From positions 1-64,000 of the forward strand of contig NZ_MUHU01000008.1 in NCBI RefSeq assembly GCF_002105195.1: a DNA stretch of 64,000 nt, given 5' to 3'. The translations under genes and the position numbers were made by a program. Positions 1 through 8,282 of this stretch are shown piece after piece; position 1 is the first letter of the stretch; the number at the start of each line of letters is the position of its first letter. Below the pieces are notes generated by a model. It searched no databases and was not told where the DNA came from. It worked only from the letters and a program-made list of their open reading frames with translations. Origin of the DNA: Derxia lacustris. Lineage in GTDB: Bacteria; Pseudomonadota; Gammaproteobacteria; Burkholderiales; Burkholderiaceae_E.

Positions 1-1071
1 GGCGGCGAGCATGCCGCTCTTGATCGCCGCATGGCTGCCCTTGATGCGGCTCGCGTTCAGAAAGCCCGCGTCGCAGCCGACCAGCACGCCGCCCGGAAAG
101 GCGAGTTTGGGCAGGCTCAGCAGCCCGCCGGCGGTGATGGCGCGCGCGCCATAGCCGATGCGCCGCGCGCCTTCAAAAAAGCCGCGAATCGCCGGATGCG
201 TCTTGAAGCGCTGGAACTCCTCGAAGGGGCTGAGCCAGGGGTTCTCGTAATCGAGCCCGACCACGAAGCCGACCATCACCTTGTTGCCGCCCGCGTGATA
301 CAGGAACGAGCCGCCGTAGGTGTCGGCATCGAGCGGCCAGCCGGCCGAGTGGATGACGAGGCCGGGCTGGTGCTTGCCCGGGTCGATCTCCCACAGCTCC
401 TTCAGGCCGATGCCATAGCTCTGCGGATCGCGGCCGGCGTCGAGCTTGTACTTGGCGATCACCTGCTTGCCGAGCTGGCCGCGCGCGCCCTCGGCGAACA
501 CGGTGTACTTGGCGCGCAGTTCCATGCCGAGCTGGAAGTCGGCCTTGGGATTGCCGGCCTTGTCGAGGCCGAGGTTGCCGGTCGCCACGCCCGTGACCGC
601 GCCCTTGGCGTCGTAGAGCACTTCGGTCGCGGCGAAGCCGGGGAAGATTTCCACGCCCAGTTCCTCGGCCTGCGCTGCAAGCCATTGCACGACCGCGCCC
701 AGGCTGACGATGTAGTTGCCTTCGTTGTGGAAGCAGTCGGGCAGCAGCGGGCTGGCGTGGGCGCCGGTTTCCGTGAGGAAGAGGAAGCGGTCCTCGGTCA
801 CGGGCTGGTCGAGCGGGGCGCCGCGCTGCTGCCAGTCGGGGATGAGCTCGGTCAGCGCGACCGGGTCCATGATCGCGCCCGACAGGATGTGGGCGCCGGG
901 CTCGGCGCCTTTTTCCAGCACCACGACCGAGAGTTCGCGGCCGGCTTCCGCCGCGCGCTGCTTGAGGCGGATGGCGGTGGCGAGGCCCGCCGGGCCGGCG
1001 CCGACGATGACCACGTCGTAGTCCATCGATTCGCGGGGGCCGTGTTGGGCGATGAGCTGGCTGCTGTCCAT
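1..1071 (-). CDS. Electron transfer flavoprotein-ubiquinone oxidoreductase (ETF-QO), 3' end off the window
   Basis: Passes electrons from reduced ETF to the membrane ubiquinone pool. Reading from the ATG at 1071 gives MDSSQLIAQHGPRESMDYDV, then a dinucleotide-binding GAGPAGLATAIRLK motif and a long stretch typical of ETF-QO (EKGAEPGAHILSGAIMDP, SYGIGLKELWEI, FPGGVLVGCDAGFLN). About 357 of the usual ~550 residues are present; the C-terminal 4Fe-4S domain lies beyond the left edge. It is oriented with etfB and etfA, so the complete ETF relay is encoded here. The start is the first ATG in frame before the FAD motif; no strong ribosome site is visible. Confidence 0.92.
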   Translation of the reverse strand, partial: MDSSQLIAQHGPRESMDYDVVIVGAGPAGLATAIRLKQRAAEAGRELSVVVLEKGAEPGAHILSGAIMDPVALTELIPDWQQRGAPLDQPVTEDRFLFLTETGAHASPLLPDCFHNEGNYIVSLGAVVQWLAAQAEELGVEIFPGFAATEVLYDAKGAVTGVATGNLGLDKAGNPKADFQLGMELRAKYTVFAEGARGQLGKQVIAKYKLDAGRDPQSYGIGLKELWEIDPGKHQPGLVIHSAGWPLDADTYGGSFLYHAGGNKVMVGFVVGLDYENPWLSPFEEFQRFKTHPAIRGFFEGARRIGYGARAITAGGLLSLPKLAFPGGVLVGCDAGFLNASRIKGSHAAIKSGMLAA

Positions 1072-1180
1072 GGTGCGGGCGGGAAGGGCGGTTGCGGGGC
1101 GGCCTGCGGCGCGGCGGCCGCATGGCGGGCAGGGGGAATGAAACGGGCCGGCCGGGCGGCGGCCGGCGCTCAGGCTGAGT

Positions 1181-1789
1181 TCAGGCGGGCTGGATGCGCG
1201 CGGCGACGAGCAGCGCGCCGGGCGCGACCGGCAGCAGCAGCTGGCGCGCGGCGCCGGGCGCAATCACCAGCCCGGTGCCCGGGCCGAGCCGGGCCGCGTC
1301 GCCCTGCCAGCGGCCGGCGATGGCGTGGACGATCCAGCTGCTGCCGGGCTGAGAGGCGAACGGCCGGTCGCGCAGCACGTCCACGCGCACGCGCGCCGCG
1401 CCGCGCCGGGTCATGAAGTTGAGCAGCCGCGCCGGGCCGCTGCCGAGCCGCGCGCGGATCGTGGTCTCGCCGGCAAACGCATGGGTCGCGCCGAGCGAGT
1501 CGAAACGCAGCGCGGCGTCGGGCGCATGCAGGCAGAGGCCGGGGCCGGCGAGCAGCACGGCTTCGCGGTCGATGCCGGCAAAGTGCGAGAAGGCGCCGTC
1601 CTCGAGGATGTCGGCGATGCTGGCGCGCCAGTCGGGTTCGGCGTCGTCGGCGTCGGGCGCGCCGAACCGGCCGGCGGCCACGGTGCGGGTGATGCCGCCG
1701 CCGTTGCGCCAGGGCTCCTCGCGCAGGTCGGCGAGGTCGTAGCTGCGGACGTGATCGAGGCTGGGCGGCATGGCGAGGGCGGTGGTCAT
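1181..1789 (-). CDS. HutD/Ves-family cupin protein
   Basis: A 202-residue protein of the HutD family, beta-barrel cupin-fold proteins often linked to histidine utilisation whose biochemical role is poorly defined. The family motif [12 protein letters not shown] is at about residues 29-40, followed by short beta-rich segments ([24 protein letters not shown]). The ATG at 1789 is preferred over the longer open frame, whose upstream part is antisense-like low-complexity sequence. It sits between etfA and the ETF-QO gene, away from other hut genes apart from hutG at 22.9 kb, so a role in histidine catabolism is not certain. Confidence 0.75.
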   Translation of the reverse strand: MTTALAMPPSLDHVRSYDLADLREEPWRNGGGITRTVAAGRFGAPDADDAEPDWRASIADILEDGAFSHFAGIDREAVLLAGPGLCLHAPDAALRFDSLGATHAFAGETTIRARLGSGPARLLNFMTRRGAARVRVDVLRDRPFASQPGSSWIVHAIAGRWQGDAARLGPGTGLVIAPGAARQLLLPVAPGALLVAARIQPA

Positions 1790-1814
1790 GGCGGCGGAGG
1801 CGGGCGGGTTGGCG

Positions 1815-2759
1815 TCAGGCCGCGAGCTGCGGCAGTTCGGCGGCGAGGCGCGGCAGCACCTCGAAGATGTCGCCAACGAGGCCGATGTCGGCGATCTGGA
1901 AGATCGGCGCGTCGGGGTCCTTGTTGACCGCGACGATGATCTTGGCGTCCTTGATGCCGGCGATGTGCTGGATCGCGCCCGAGATGCCGAAGGCGAGATA
2001 GACCTCGGGCGCCACGGTCTTGCCGGTCTGGCCCACCTGGATGGCGTTGGGCGCAAAGCCCGCATCGACCGCCGCGCGCGACGCGCCGACGGCACCGTTG
2101 ACCCGGTCGGCCACGGCCTCGACCAGCTTCATCTGCTCGGCCGAGCCGACGCCGCGCCCGCCCGCCGCGACGATGCGCGCGCGGGTCAGATCGGGCCGGT
2201 CGCCGCCGGCAAGGTCCTGGCCCACGAGGCGGGCGCGGCGCGGCGCGGCGACGGCATCGAGCGCCTCGACCGGCGCGGGCGCGGCGGCAGCGCCGGCCGG
2301 CGCGAAGGCCGAGGGCCGCACCGTCAGCAGCAGTCGGGCTTGCGCGGGCTTCACCTCGGCGACCACGCCGCCCGCATACATCGGCCGCACGAAGCGGTCG
2401 GGCGCGGGGATGGCGGTCACGTCGGCGAGAAAGCCGGCCTCGGCCAAGGCTGCTGCGCGCGGCAGCGCCGAGCGGGCCAGCATGTCGTGGCGCGCGAGCA
2501 CTGCGCCGTATTCACCGGCGAGCGCGGCGAGTTGCGCGGCGAGGTCTTCGGCATGCACGACGGCCAGTTGCGGCGCATCGACGGCGCGCACGCGGGCGAC
2601 GCCTTCGATCAGCGCGGCCTGCGCGGCGATGGCGGCAATGCCGCTGCCGAGCACGAGCACATCGATGCTGGCGCCGAGCTGGCGCGCGGCAGTGACGACG
2701 CGCGCGGTGGCGTCGTCGAGTTGCCGGCCGTCATGGGCGGCGATGACGAGGGTGGTCAT
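1815..2759 (-). CDS. etfA: Electron transfer flavoprotein alpha subunit
   Basis: The 314-residue alpha subunit of ETF binds FAD and carries electrons from flavin dehydrogenases to ETF-QO. The C-terminal FAD domain is clear: the [10 protein letters not shown] motif, then [20 protein letters not shown] and the conserved [21 protein letters not shown] segment. Length is normal for the family. It begins 12 nt downstream of etfB and is presumably cotranscribed with it. The nearby FAD-dependent amine oxidase-like gene is a candidate electron donor. Confidence 0.96.
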   Translation of the reverse strand: MTTLVIAAHDGRQLDDATARVVTAARQLGASIDVLVLGSGIAAIAAQAALIEGVARVRAVDAPQLAVVHAEDLAAQLAALAGEYGAVLARHDMLARSALPRAAALAEAGFLADVTAIPAPDRFVRPMYAGGVVAEVKPAQARLLLTVRPSAFAPAGAAAAPAPVEALDAVAAPRRARLVGQDLAGGDRPDLTRARIVAAGGRGVGSAEQMKLVEAVADRVNGAVGASRAAVDAGFAPNAIQVGQTGKTVAPEVYLAFGISGAIQHIAGIKDAKIIVAVNKDPDAPIFQIADIGLVGDIFEVLPRLAAELPQLAA

Positions 2760-2771
2760 GAAGTTCTCCAG

Positions 2772-3527
2772 TCAGGCGGCGCGCAGCGCGGGCAGTTCGC
2801 GCAGGCGGGCGATGAGTTCGTCGGTCGAGGCCACGCGGATGCCGGGCAGGCGCTGCGGCGGTTCGGCCATGCCGACCACGTCGCTGAACACGGCGGCGCT
2901 GCCGCCGAGGTCGCTGGCGAGCGCTGTGGCGATGGGCGCCTTCTTGGCCTTCATCATCCCGGGCAGGGTGATGTGGCGCGGGTCGCAGAGGCGCAGGTCG
3001 ACGCTGAGCACGGCGGGCAGTTCAAGCTCGAAGCGGTCGATGCCGGCATCGCCGTCGCAGCTGAGCTTGAGCGTGCTGCCGTCGGCTGCAAGCGCATTCA
3101 CCGACACCGCCTGCGGCCAGCCGAGCAGGCCGGCGAGCATCGGGCCGGTGCTGCCCAGATCGTCGTCGATGGCCTGCTTGCCGCAGAGCACCAGATCGAC
3201 GCCTTCGCGCTCGACCAGCGCCTTGAGCAGCCGCGCTTCGGCGAGCGCGTCGGGCGCGCCGTCGGTTTCCACGCGCAGCGCGGCGTCGGCACCGAGCGCG
3301 AGCGCATTGCGCAGCACGTCGGCCACCACGGCCGGACCGAAGGCCACGACCGTCACCTTAGTGGCGATGCCCTGCTCGCGCAGCCGCACCGCCTGCTCGA
3401 CAGCCACTTCGTCGAACGGGTTGCTCGACATCTTGACGCCGGCGGTTTCGACGCCCGAGCCGTCGGCCTTGACGCGCACCTTCACGTTGTAATCGATGAC
3501 CCGCTTGACGGGGACGAGGATGTGCAT
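2772..3527 (-). CDS. etfB: Electron transfer flavoprotein beta subunit
   Basis: The 251-residue beta subunit of ETF, partner of the alpha subunit encoded next. The N-terminus MHILVPVKRVIDYNVKVRVK and the segment KMSSNPFDEVAVEQAVRLRE are diagnostic of EtfB, and the AMP-site region (VLCGKQAIDDDLGSTGPMLA) is intact. It starts 24 nt downstream of the FAD oxidoreductase stop codon, so etfB, etfA and that enzyme probably share a transcript. The arrangement suggests this ETF serves amine or methyl-group oxidation in this locus. Confidence 0.96.
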   Translation of the reverse strand: MHILVPVKRVIDYNVKVRVKADGSGVETAGVKMSSNPFDEVAVEQAVRLREQGIATKVTVVAFGPAVVADVLRNALALGADAALRVETDGAPDALAEARLLKALVEREGVDLVLCGKQAIDDDLGSTGPMLAGLLGWPQAVSVNALAADGSTLKLSCDGDAGIDRFELELPAVLSVDLRLCDPRHITLPGMMKAKKAPIATALASDLGGSAAVFSDVVGMAEPPQRLPGIRVASTDELIARLRELPALRAA

Positions 3528-3551
3528 GGAAGTCTCCGTTGAAATGCAGGT

Positions 3552-4736
3552 TCAGCTGACCGCGCCCGAGCCGTACTTGCCGACCAGCAGGTTGCCGGTG
3601 CGGAAGCGCTCAAGCGAGTAGGGGTCGAGCGACACGTCGGTCGGCAGGCCGAGCGCGCATTGCGCCAGCACCCGGCCCACGCCCGGCGACAGCTTGAAAC
3701 CGTGGCCCGAGAAGCCGTAGCCAACGACCAGCCCGTCGATGCCGTTGAGGCGGCCGAGCACCGGATTCCAGTCGGGCGTCACGTCGTAGACGCCGGTCCA
3801 GGACGAGGCGAGGCCGGCGGTCTCGTAGGCCGGGAAACGGTCGGCCACCTGGGCGCCGATCTCCAGGATGTAGTCCATGTCGATCTCGCCCTGCTCGTTG
3901 TCGGGCTCGGCCAGCGTCTCGCCGGTGATGCCTTCGCTGACGAGCATCTGCGCGCCGCCGTAGCTGCGGCAATACAGCATGCCGGGCGAGCCCAGATCCT
4001 TGTAAACCGGCATCTGGAAGGTGTATTTGGCTTCGCACTCCAGCGCGAGCGCGGCATGGCGCTCGGCGCGCACCGGCGTCTCGATGCCGGTCCAGCGCTC
4101 GATGTCGCGCGACCAGATGTTCTGCGTGCTCACGACCGTGTTGCTCAGGAAAGTGCCGGCCGAGGTTTCCACTCCGGTCACGCGACCGTTGGCGGTGAGC
4201 AGCTTCGTCACCTCGACGCCTTCCATGATCTTCACGCCGAGCTTGCGGGCGGCGCGGGCAAAGCTGGTGGCGACGAGGTAGGCGTCGGCAAAGCCGGCTT
4301 CGGGCTCGTAGCCGATGAGGGCGGCGTCGTCGAAGCGCGCGATCGGCAGCAGCTCGGCGGCCTGGGCGGCATCGAGATAGTCGATGGTGATGCCCTTGTC
4401 TTCCTGGCCCTTGAGCGAGGCGCGCAGCGGTTCCAGCTTGGCGCTGTCGGGCGAGGCGATGAGATAGCCGCATTTGACGATGCCGCTCGCCGCATCCTCG
4501 TCGCCGGTGTAGGCGGCCAGATCGGTGAAGGCGGTCCACGAGCGGCGGGCCAGCTCGACGTTCTCGGCGACCGAATAGTGGGTGCGCAGGATGCCGCTCG
4601 ATTGCGAGGTGGTGCCGTTGCCGATCTGGGTGCGGTCGAGCACCAGCACGCGCTTCGCACCGAGGTGGGCGAGGTGCCAGGCCACCGAGCTGCCGATCAC
4701 GCCGGCGCCAATCACGATCGCGTCATAGCTGTCCAT
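3552..4736 (-). CDS. FAD-dependent oxidoreductase of the DAO / sarcosine oxidase beta family
   Basis: A 394-residue D-amino-acid-oxidase-superfamily flavoenzyme, the fold of sarcosine oxidase beta, N-methylglutamate dehydrogenase MgdA and dimethylglycine dehydrogenase N-domains. The Rossmann motif [15 protein letters not shown] is at residues 8-22 and the C-terminal FAD contact [20 protein letters not shown] is present. There is no GcvT-like folate domain, so it releases or hands on the C1 unit by other means. It is directly upstream of etfB-etfA and near ETF-QO, which points to an ETF-linked dehydrogenase rather than an oxygen-using oxidase. The substrate (sarcosine, dimethylglycine, N-methylglutamate or other) cannot be read from sequence. 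Confidence 0.8.
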   Translation of the reverse strand: MDSYDAIVIGAGVIGSSVAWHLAHLGAKRVLVLDRTQIGNGTTSQSSGILRTHYSVAENVELARRSWTAFTDLAAYTGDEDAASGIVKCGYLIASPDSAKLEPLRASLKGQEDKGITIDYLDAAQAAELLPIARFDDAALIGYEPEAGFADAYLVATSFARAARKLGVKIMEGVEVTKLLTANGRVTGVETSAGTFLSNTVVSTQNIWSRDIERWTGIETPVRAERHAALALECEAKYTFQMPVYKDLGSPGMLYCRSYGGAQMLVSEGITGETLAEPDNEQGEIDMDYILEIGAQVADRFPAYETAGLASSWTGVYDVTPDWNPVLGRLNGIDGLVVGYGFSGHGFKLSPGVGRVLAQCALGLPTDVSLDPYSLERFRTGNLLVGKYGSGAVS

Positions 4737-4803
4737 CGAATGTCTTTCCGTGGGTGGGTTTTCGATGGAACGCAGTCTGCGAGGCGGTCGGCACCGCGCC
4801 GGT

Positions 4804-4826
4804 TAGCTTCAGGAATTCTGACGCTA
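4804..4826. promoter_or_regulatory. Near-perfect 9-bp inverted repeat, candidate operator
   Basis: In the 219-bp divergent gap between the FAD oxidoreductase and folE2 lie arms TAGCTTCAG and CTGACGCTA around GAATT. The arms match at 8 of 9 positions. It is the most symmetrical element in the gap and is placed where a regulator could act on either gene. The cognate regulator is unknown. Confidence 0.45.
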
Positions 4827-4955
4827 TGGTTTGGAAAATGCGGCCTTGCGCGGCGCGGCGGAGGCGGGTCGCACCATGCGTCGGCGGATGAATCCGCGCC
4901 TTGCGCGCGCCGCTGCCCACCTGCGCCACGACCGTCCCGACGAAAGCCCGCCGCC

Positions 4956-5759
4956 ATGAACCAGCCCGCCGACCTTTCCCTTCACGCCGCCATGCCCGAT
5001 GTGCAGTCGGCGCGCGACGAGCGCCGGCTGGCGATTGCCCGCGTGGGTGTGAAGGCGCTGCGTCATCCGGCGGTCGTCGCCATCGCGGGCGCGCTGCAAC
5101 CGGTGGTCGCCACCTGGGAGCTGGATGTGGCGCTGCCGGCCGACGTGAAGGGCACGCACATGTCGCGCTTCGTCGCCTGGCTCGACGGCCGGCGCGACCA
5201 GCCGCTCGCGCCCGAGACGCTGCCGCGCGAACTCGACGACCTGCTCGCGCTGCTCGATGCCGACGAGGGCCGCTTCGAGGCCGCATTCACCTTCTTCGTG
5301 CGCAAGACCGCGCCGGTATCCGGCGTGACGAGCCTGCTCGACCATCAGGCGCGCTGGATCGTCGAGCGCCGCGCGGGCGCGACGCGGCTGTGGGCCGAGG
5401 TGCTGGCGCCGGTCAAGTCGCTCTGCCCCTGCTCGAAGGAAATCTCGGCCTACGGCGCGCACAACCAGCGCTCGCACGTCACCGTGCGCGCCGAGCTGCT
5501 CGCGCCGCTGGAGTTGACCGAACTCGTGCGCTACGCCGAGGAAAGCGCGTCGAGCGAAATCTGGCCGCTGCTCAAGCGCGCCGACGAAAAGTGGATCACC
5601 GAGCGTGCCTACGACAACCCGAGGTTCGTCGAGGACCTGGTGCGCGAAGTGGCGCTGCGGCTCGATGCCGACGCGCGCATCGGCGCCTACCGCGTCGAGG
5701 TCGAGAACTTCGAGTCGATCCACAACCATTCGGCCTTCGCCGTGATCGAGCGCGGCTGA
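4956..5759 (+). CDS. folE2: GTP cyclohydrolase IB (FolE2)
   Basis: Converts GTP to 7,8-dihydroneopterin triphosphate, the first step of folate synthesis, using a metal-flexible enzyme unrelated in fold detail to FolE. The 267-residue product carries the FolE2 signature around the catalytic cysteine ([18 protein letters not shown]) and the C-terminal [15 protein letters not shown] segment. The ATG at 4956 was chosen because the frame upstream is non-coding. Location beside tetrahydrofolate-using demethylases (tdm, dmmD) suggests, by inference, a role in keeping folate available for C1 transfer. The cupin gene follows after 17 nt. Confidence 0.93.
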   Translation: MNQPADLSLHAAMPDVQSARDERRLAIARVGVKALRHPAVVAIAGALQPVVATWELDVALPADVKGTHMSRFVAWLDGRRDQPLAPETLPRELDDLLALLDADEGRFEAAFTFFVRKTAPVSGVTSLLDHQARWIVERRAGATRLWAEVLAPVKSLCPCSKEISAYGAHNQRSHVTVRAELLAPLELTELVRYAEESASSEIWPLLKRADEKWITERAYDNPRFVEDLVREVALRLDADARIGAYRVEVENFESIHNHSAFAVIERG

Positions 5760-5776
5760 GCCCGCAGGAGCACCGC

Positions 5777-6169
5777 ATGCCCCCGACCTTGCCCGACCTG
5801 TTCCACAGCGGCAGCAGCAACCCCGCCGACGGCTGGACGCCGCTGCGCTACACGCTTGACGGCGCCGAGCATGAATTCGGCGAATACACGCTGCTGCGCG
5901 AGCGCGGCTCGGAAGGCAGCGTGCTGCAGGTGGGCGTGTGGCGCTGCGACAAGCCCGGCGACACGCCCTTCGCCTCGGAAGACGGCGACGAAACCTTTCT
6001 GCTGCTCGAAGGCGAACTGACGATCACCGAGGTCGCGAGCGGCCGGCGCCACCACTACCGCACCGGCGACATCTGCACCTGGACCAAGGGCACGCGCACC
6101 GTCTGGACCCTGACGGTGCCGGTGCGCAAGATGTTCGTCATCGCCGATCCGGCAAGCGTCAGCCCGTGA
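5777..6169 (+). CDS. Small cupin-domain protein
   Basis: A 130-residue single-domain cupin of the (S)-ureidoglycine aminohydrolase-like / ethanolamine-utilisation-type group. The barrel strands are visible from residue 45 on, with GDETFLLLEGELTITE and TGDICTWTKGTRTVWTL as the two cupin motifs. A GCAGGAG ribosome site at 5764-5770 supports the ATG at 5777. It is cotranscribed with folE2 (17-nt gap), and its last 11 nt overlap the tail of the convergent narL-like gene. No substrate can be assigned. Confidence 0.75.
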   Translation: MPPTLPDLFHSGSSNPADGWTPLRYTLDGAEHEFGEYTLLRERGSEGSVLQVGVWRCDKPGDTPFASEDGDETFLLLEGELTITEVASGRRHHYRTGDICTWTKGTRTVWTLTVPVRKMFVIADPASVSP

Positions 6170-6806
6170 TCGGCTGCCGGAAATGCGGGTTCTGCAGCGC
6201 CCACACGGCAGCCTCCAGCCGGCTCTTCACATTCAGCTTGCGCAGCAGATGCTTGATGTGAACCTTGACCGTCGCATCGGCAATGCCGAGCACGCGTGCG
6301 ATTTCCTTGTTGCTGCGGCCGTCGGCCAGCAGCCCGAGGATTTCGCGCTCGCGGTCGGTCAGGTCGCTCGCATCGACCTTGGGCGGCGCGTTGAGCGCCT
6401 CGGTCAGCAGGCCCGCAAGGCTGCCCTCGATCACCATCTGGCCCAGCACCGCCTGCTTGATGCGCGCGCTCAGTTCCTCGGGCTCCAGGTCTTTCAGCAG
6501 ATAGCCGTCGGCGCCGGCGCGCATCGCCTCCAGCACGTCCTGGCCGTCGTCGCTGACGGTCAGCATCACGCAGCGCGAGCGCAGCTTGCGGGCCTTGAGC
6601 GCGCGCAGCGTCTCGATGCCGTTCATCTGCTTCATGTTGAGGTCGATGAGGATGAGCGCCGGCTGCAACTGCTCGGCCAGCGCGATGCCGGTGGCGCCGT
6701 CGCCGGCCTCGCCGACGAGTTCAAGTTCGGGGTCGGCTCGCACCAGTTGCGCCACGCCGCTGCGGAACAGCGGATGGTCGTCGATGAGCAGGATGCCGGC
6801 GGTCAT
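6159..6806 (-). CDS. NarL/FixJ-family response regulator
   Basis: A 215-residue DNA-binding response regulator. The receiver domain (residues 3-120) has the acidic pocket ILLIDDH, the phospho-acceptor in LILIDLNM and the lysine in GYLLKDL. The LuxR-type helix-turn-helix (residues ~148-210) shows LTDREREILGLLADGRSNKEIARVLGIADATVKVHIKHLLRKL. The ATG at 6806 overlaps the stop of the kinase gene (ATGA), so the two form a pair. It resembles NarL closely, but the neighbourhood holds methylated-amine genes rather than nitrate genes, so its target promoters are open. Confidence 0.92.
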   Translation of the reverse strand: MTAGILLIDDHPLFRSGVAQLVRADPELELVGEAGDGATGIALAEQLQPALILIDLNMKQMNGIETLRALKARKLRSRCVMLTVSDDGQDVLEAMRAGADGYLLKDLEPEELSARIKQAVLGQMVIEGSLAGLLTEALNAPPKVDASDLTDREREILGLLADGRSNKEIARVLGIADATVKVHIKHLLRKLNVKSRLEAAVWALQNPHFRQPITG

Positions 6807-8278
6807 CGCGGCGCTCCCATCGGCTCGGCCGGCAGGCGCTGCGGCACAAAGCTGAGCCGCACGCGGGTGCCGCCGCCGTCGCGGGCTTCGATGCCGACCT
6901 CGCCGTCGAGCGAGCGGGCGCGTTCTTTCATGATGCTCATTCCGTAATGGTTGCCCTCGGGAGCAGCGGCGGGCAGGCCGCGACCGTCGTCCTCGACCGT
7001 GACCGTGCAGCGGTGGTCGGGACCATAGCGCACGGCCACCCACGCATGCTCGGCGCCGGCATGCCGCACGATGTTGGACAGCGCCTCGCGCACCACCTGC
7101 ATCACATGGAATTCCTCGTTGATTTCGAGCGGGCAGCGGTCGAGTTCGTGCTCGAAGGCGATGGCGATTCCGCTGCGCTGGCCAAACTCGTCGATGGTGT
7201 CCTGCACCGCTTCGCGCAGGCCGCCCGGACCCATGCTCACGCGGAAGGCGGCGATCAGTTCGCGCACCTCGCGGTAGGCGGTGCTCAGGCCGCCGCGCAG
7301 GTCGAGCGCGGCCTGGCGCACGCCGGCCGGCACGGCGTCGTCGTCGAGCGCGCGTTGCAGTTGCGCGACCTGGATCTTCATGTAGGCCAGAGACTGCGCG
7401 AGCGAGTCGTGCAGCTCGCCGGCGATGGCGCTGCGCTCTTCCATCAGCGCCACGCGGCGTTCCTCATGGCTGCGGCAGACGCCGGCGATGGCCAGCGCGC
7501 AGAGCGTGGCGAAGCATTCGGCGAGCTGCACCTGGGCCTCGCCGACCACGGCGTCGGGCGCGAATTCGGCGCTGAGGCTGGCGGGCGGCAGGCCGGCGCT
7601 GGTCACCGGCACCAGCAGCGTGCGCAGCGGCAGATCGGGGCCGGGCGGGATGAGCCGCGCGCCGACCTCGCCGCGCGCGTCGCCGGGCAGCGGCAGGGCC
7701 AGCGCCGGCTCGCCGTGGGTGCAGAGCAGCGCGCCGGCGCCGAGCAGCTGGCGCGTGTCGGCCGGCAGACGCAGCGCCACGCCGCGCGCGCCGAGCGCGG
7801 TTTCGAGCATGGCGAGGGCGCGCAGCAGGACCGGCTCGTTCACGTCGCCGGCGCGCAGCAGGCGGCCGGCTTCGCGCAGGCAGCGCAGCGCGGCGGGTTC
7901 GGCATCGGCGACGGGCGTGGGCGGCGCGGCGGCGCGGGCGCGGCCGGCCAGCGCCTCGGGCGCGCGGCGCAGGATGAGCGCGAAGCCGCCCGCCAGCAGC
8001 GCGAGGCAGCCGGCTTGCAGCGCGAGCATCGTCCGGCCCCGGCCGCCCAGCGTGCCGGCCTCGACGGCGAGCGCGTCGCACAGCGCGAGCGCAGCGGCGC
8101 CGGCCGGCGCGCTGGCACATTGCGCGCCGAGCGCATCGAGCGTGGTGCGCGCCTGCTGCTGCACCTCGACACTGCCCCAGAACATCAGCAGCGCGGCAAG
8201 GCTGCAAGCGCCGAGCACGGCGGCCAGTGCGGCCAGCCGGGGCTGGCGATCATGAAAACGAAGAACGGTGGAGATCAC
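6803..8278 (-). CDS. NarX-type sensor histidine kinase
   Basis: A 491-residue membrane histidine kinase. Two hydrophobic segments (about 15-34 and 82-104) flank a short periplasmic loop containing two cysteines (C54 and C67). A GAF-like central region follows. The HisKA_3 phospho-acceptor motif is EERSAIAGELHDSLAQSLAY, with the ATPase motifs REALSNIVRHA and DDGRGLP near the C-terminus. It shares a 4-nt overlap with the response regulator gene. The 491-aa size is below that of canonical NarX and the loop is much shorter, so direct nitrate sensing through a P-box is not indicated. Confidence 0.88.
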   Translation of the reverse strand: MISTVLRFHDRQPRLAALAAVLGACSLAALLMFWGSVEVQQQARTTLDALGAQCASAPAGAAALALCDALAVEAGTLGGRGRTMLALQAGCLALLAGGFALILRRAPEALAGRARAAAPPTPVADAEPAALRCLREAGRLLRAGDVNEPVLLRALAMLETALGARGVALRLPADTRQLLGAGALLCTHGEPALALPLPGDARGEVGARLIPPGPDLPLRTLLVPVTSAGLPPASLSAEFAPDAVVGEAQVQLAECFATLCALAIAGVCRSHEERRVALMEERSAIAGELHDSLAQSLAYMKIQVAQLQRALDDDAVPAGVRQAALDLRGGLSTAYREVRELIAAFRVSMGPGGLREAVQDTIDEFGQRSGIAIAFEHELDRCPLEINEEFHVMQVVREALSNIVRHAGAEHAWVAVRYGPDHRCTVTVEDDGRGLPAAAPEGNHYGMSIMKERARSLDGEVGIEARDGGGTRVRLSFVPQRLPAEPMGAPR

Positions 8279-8282
8279 GACG

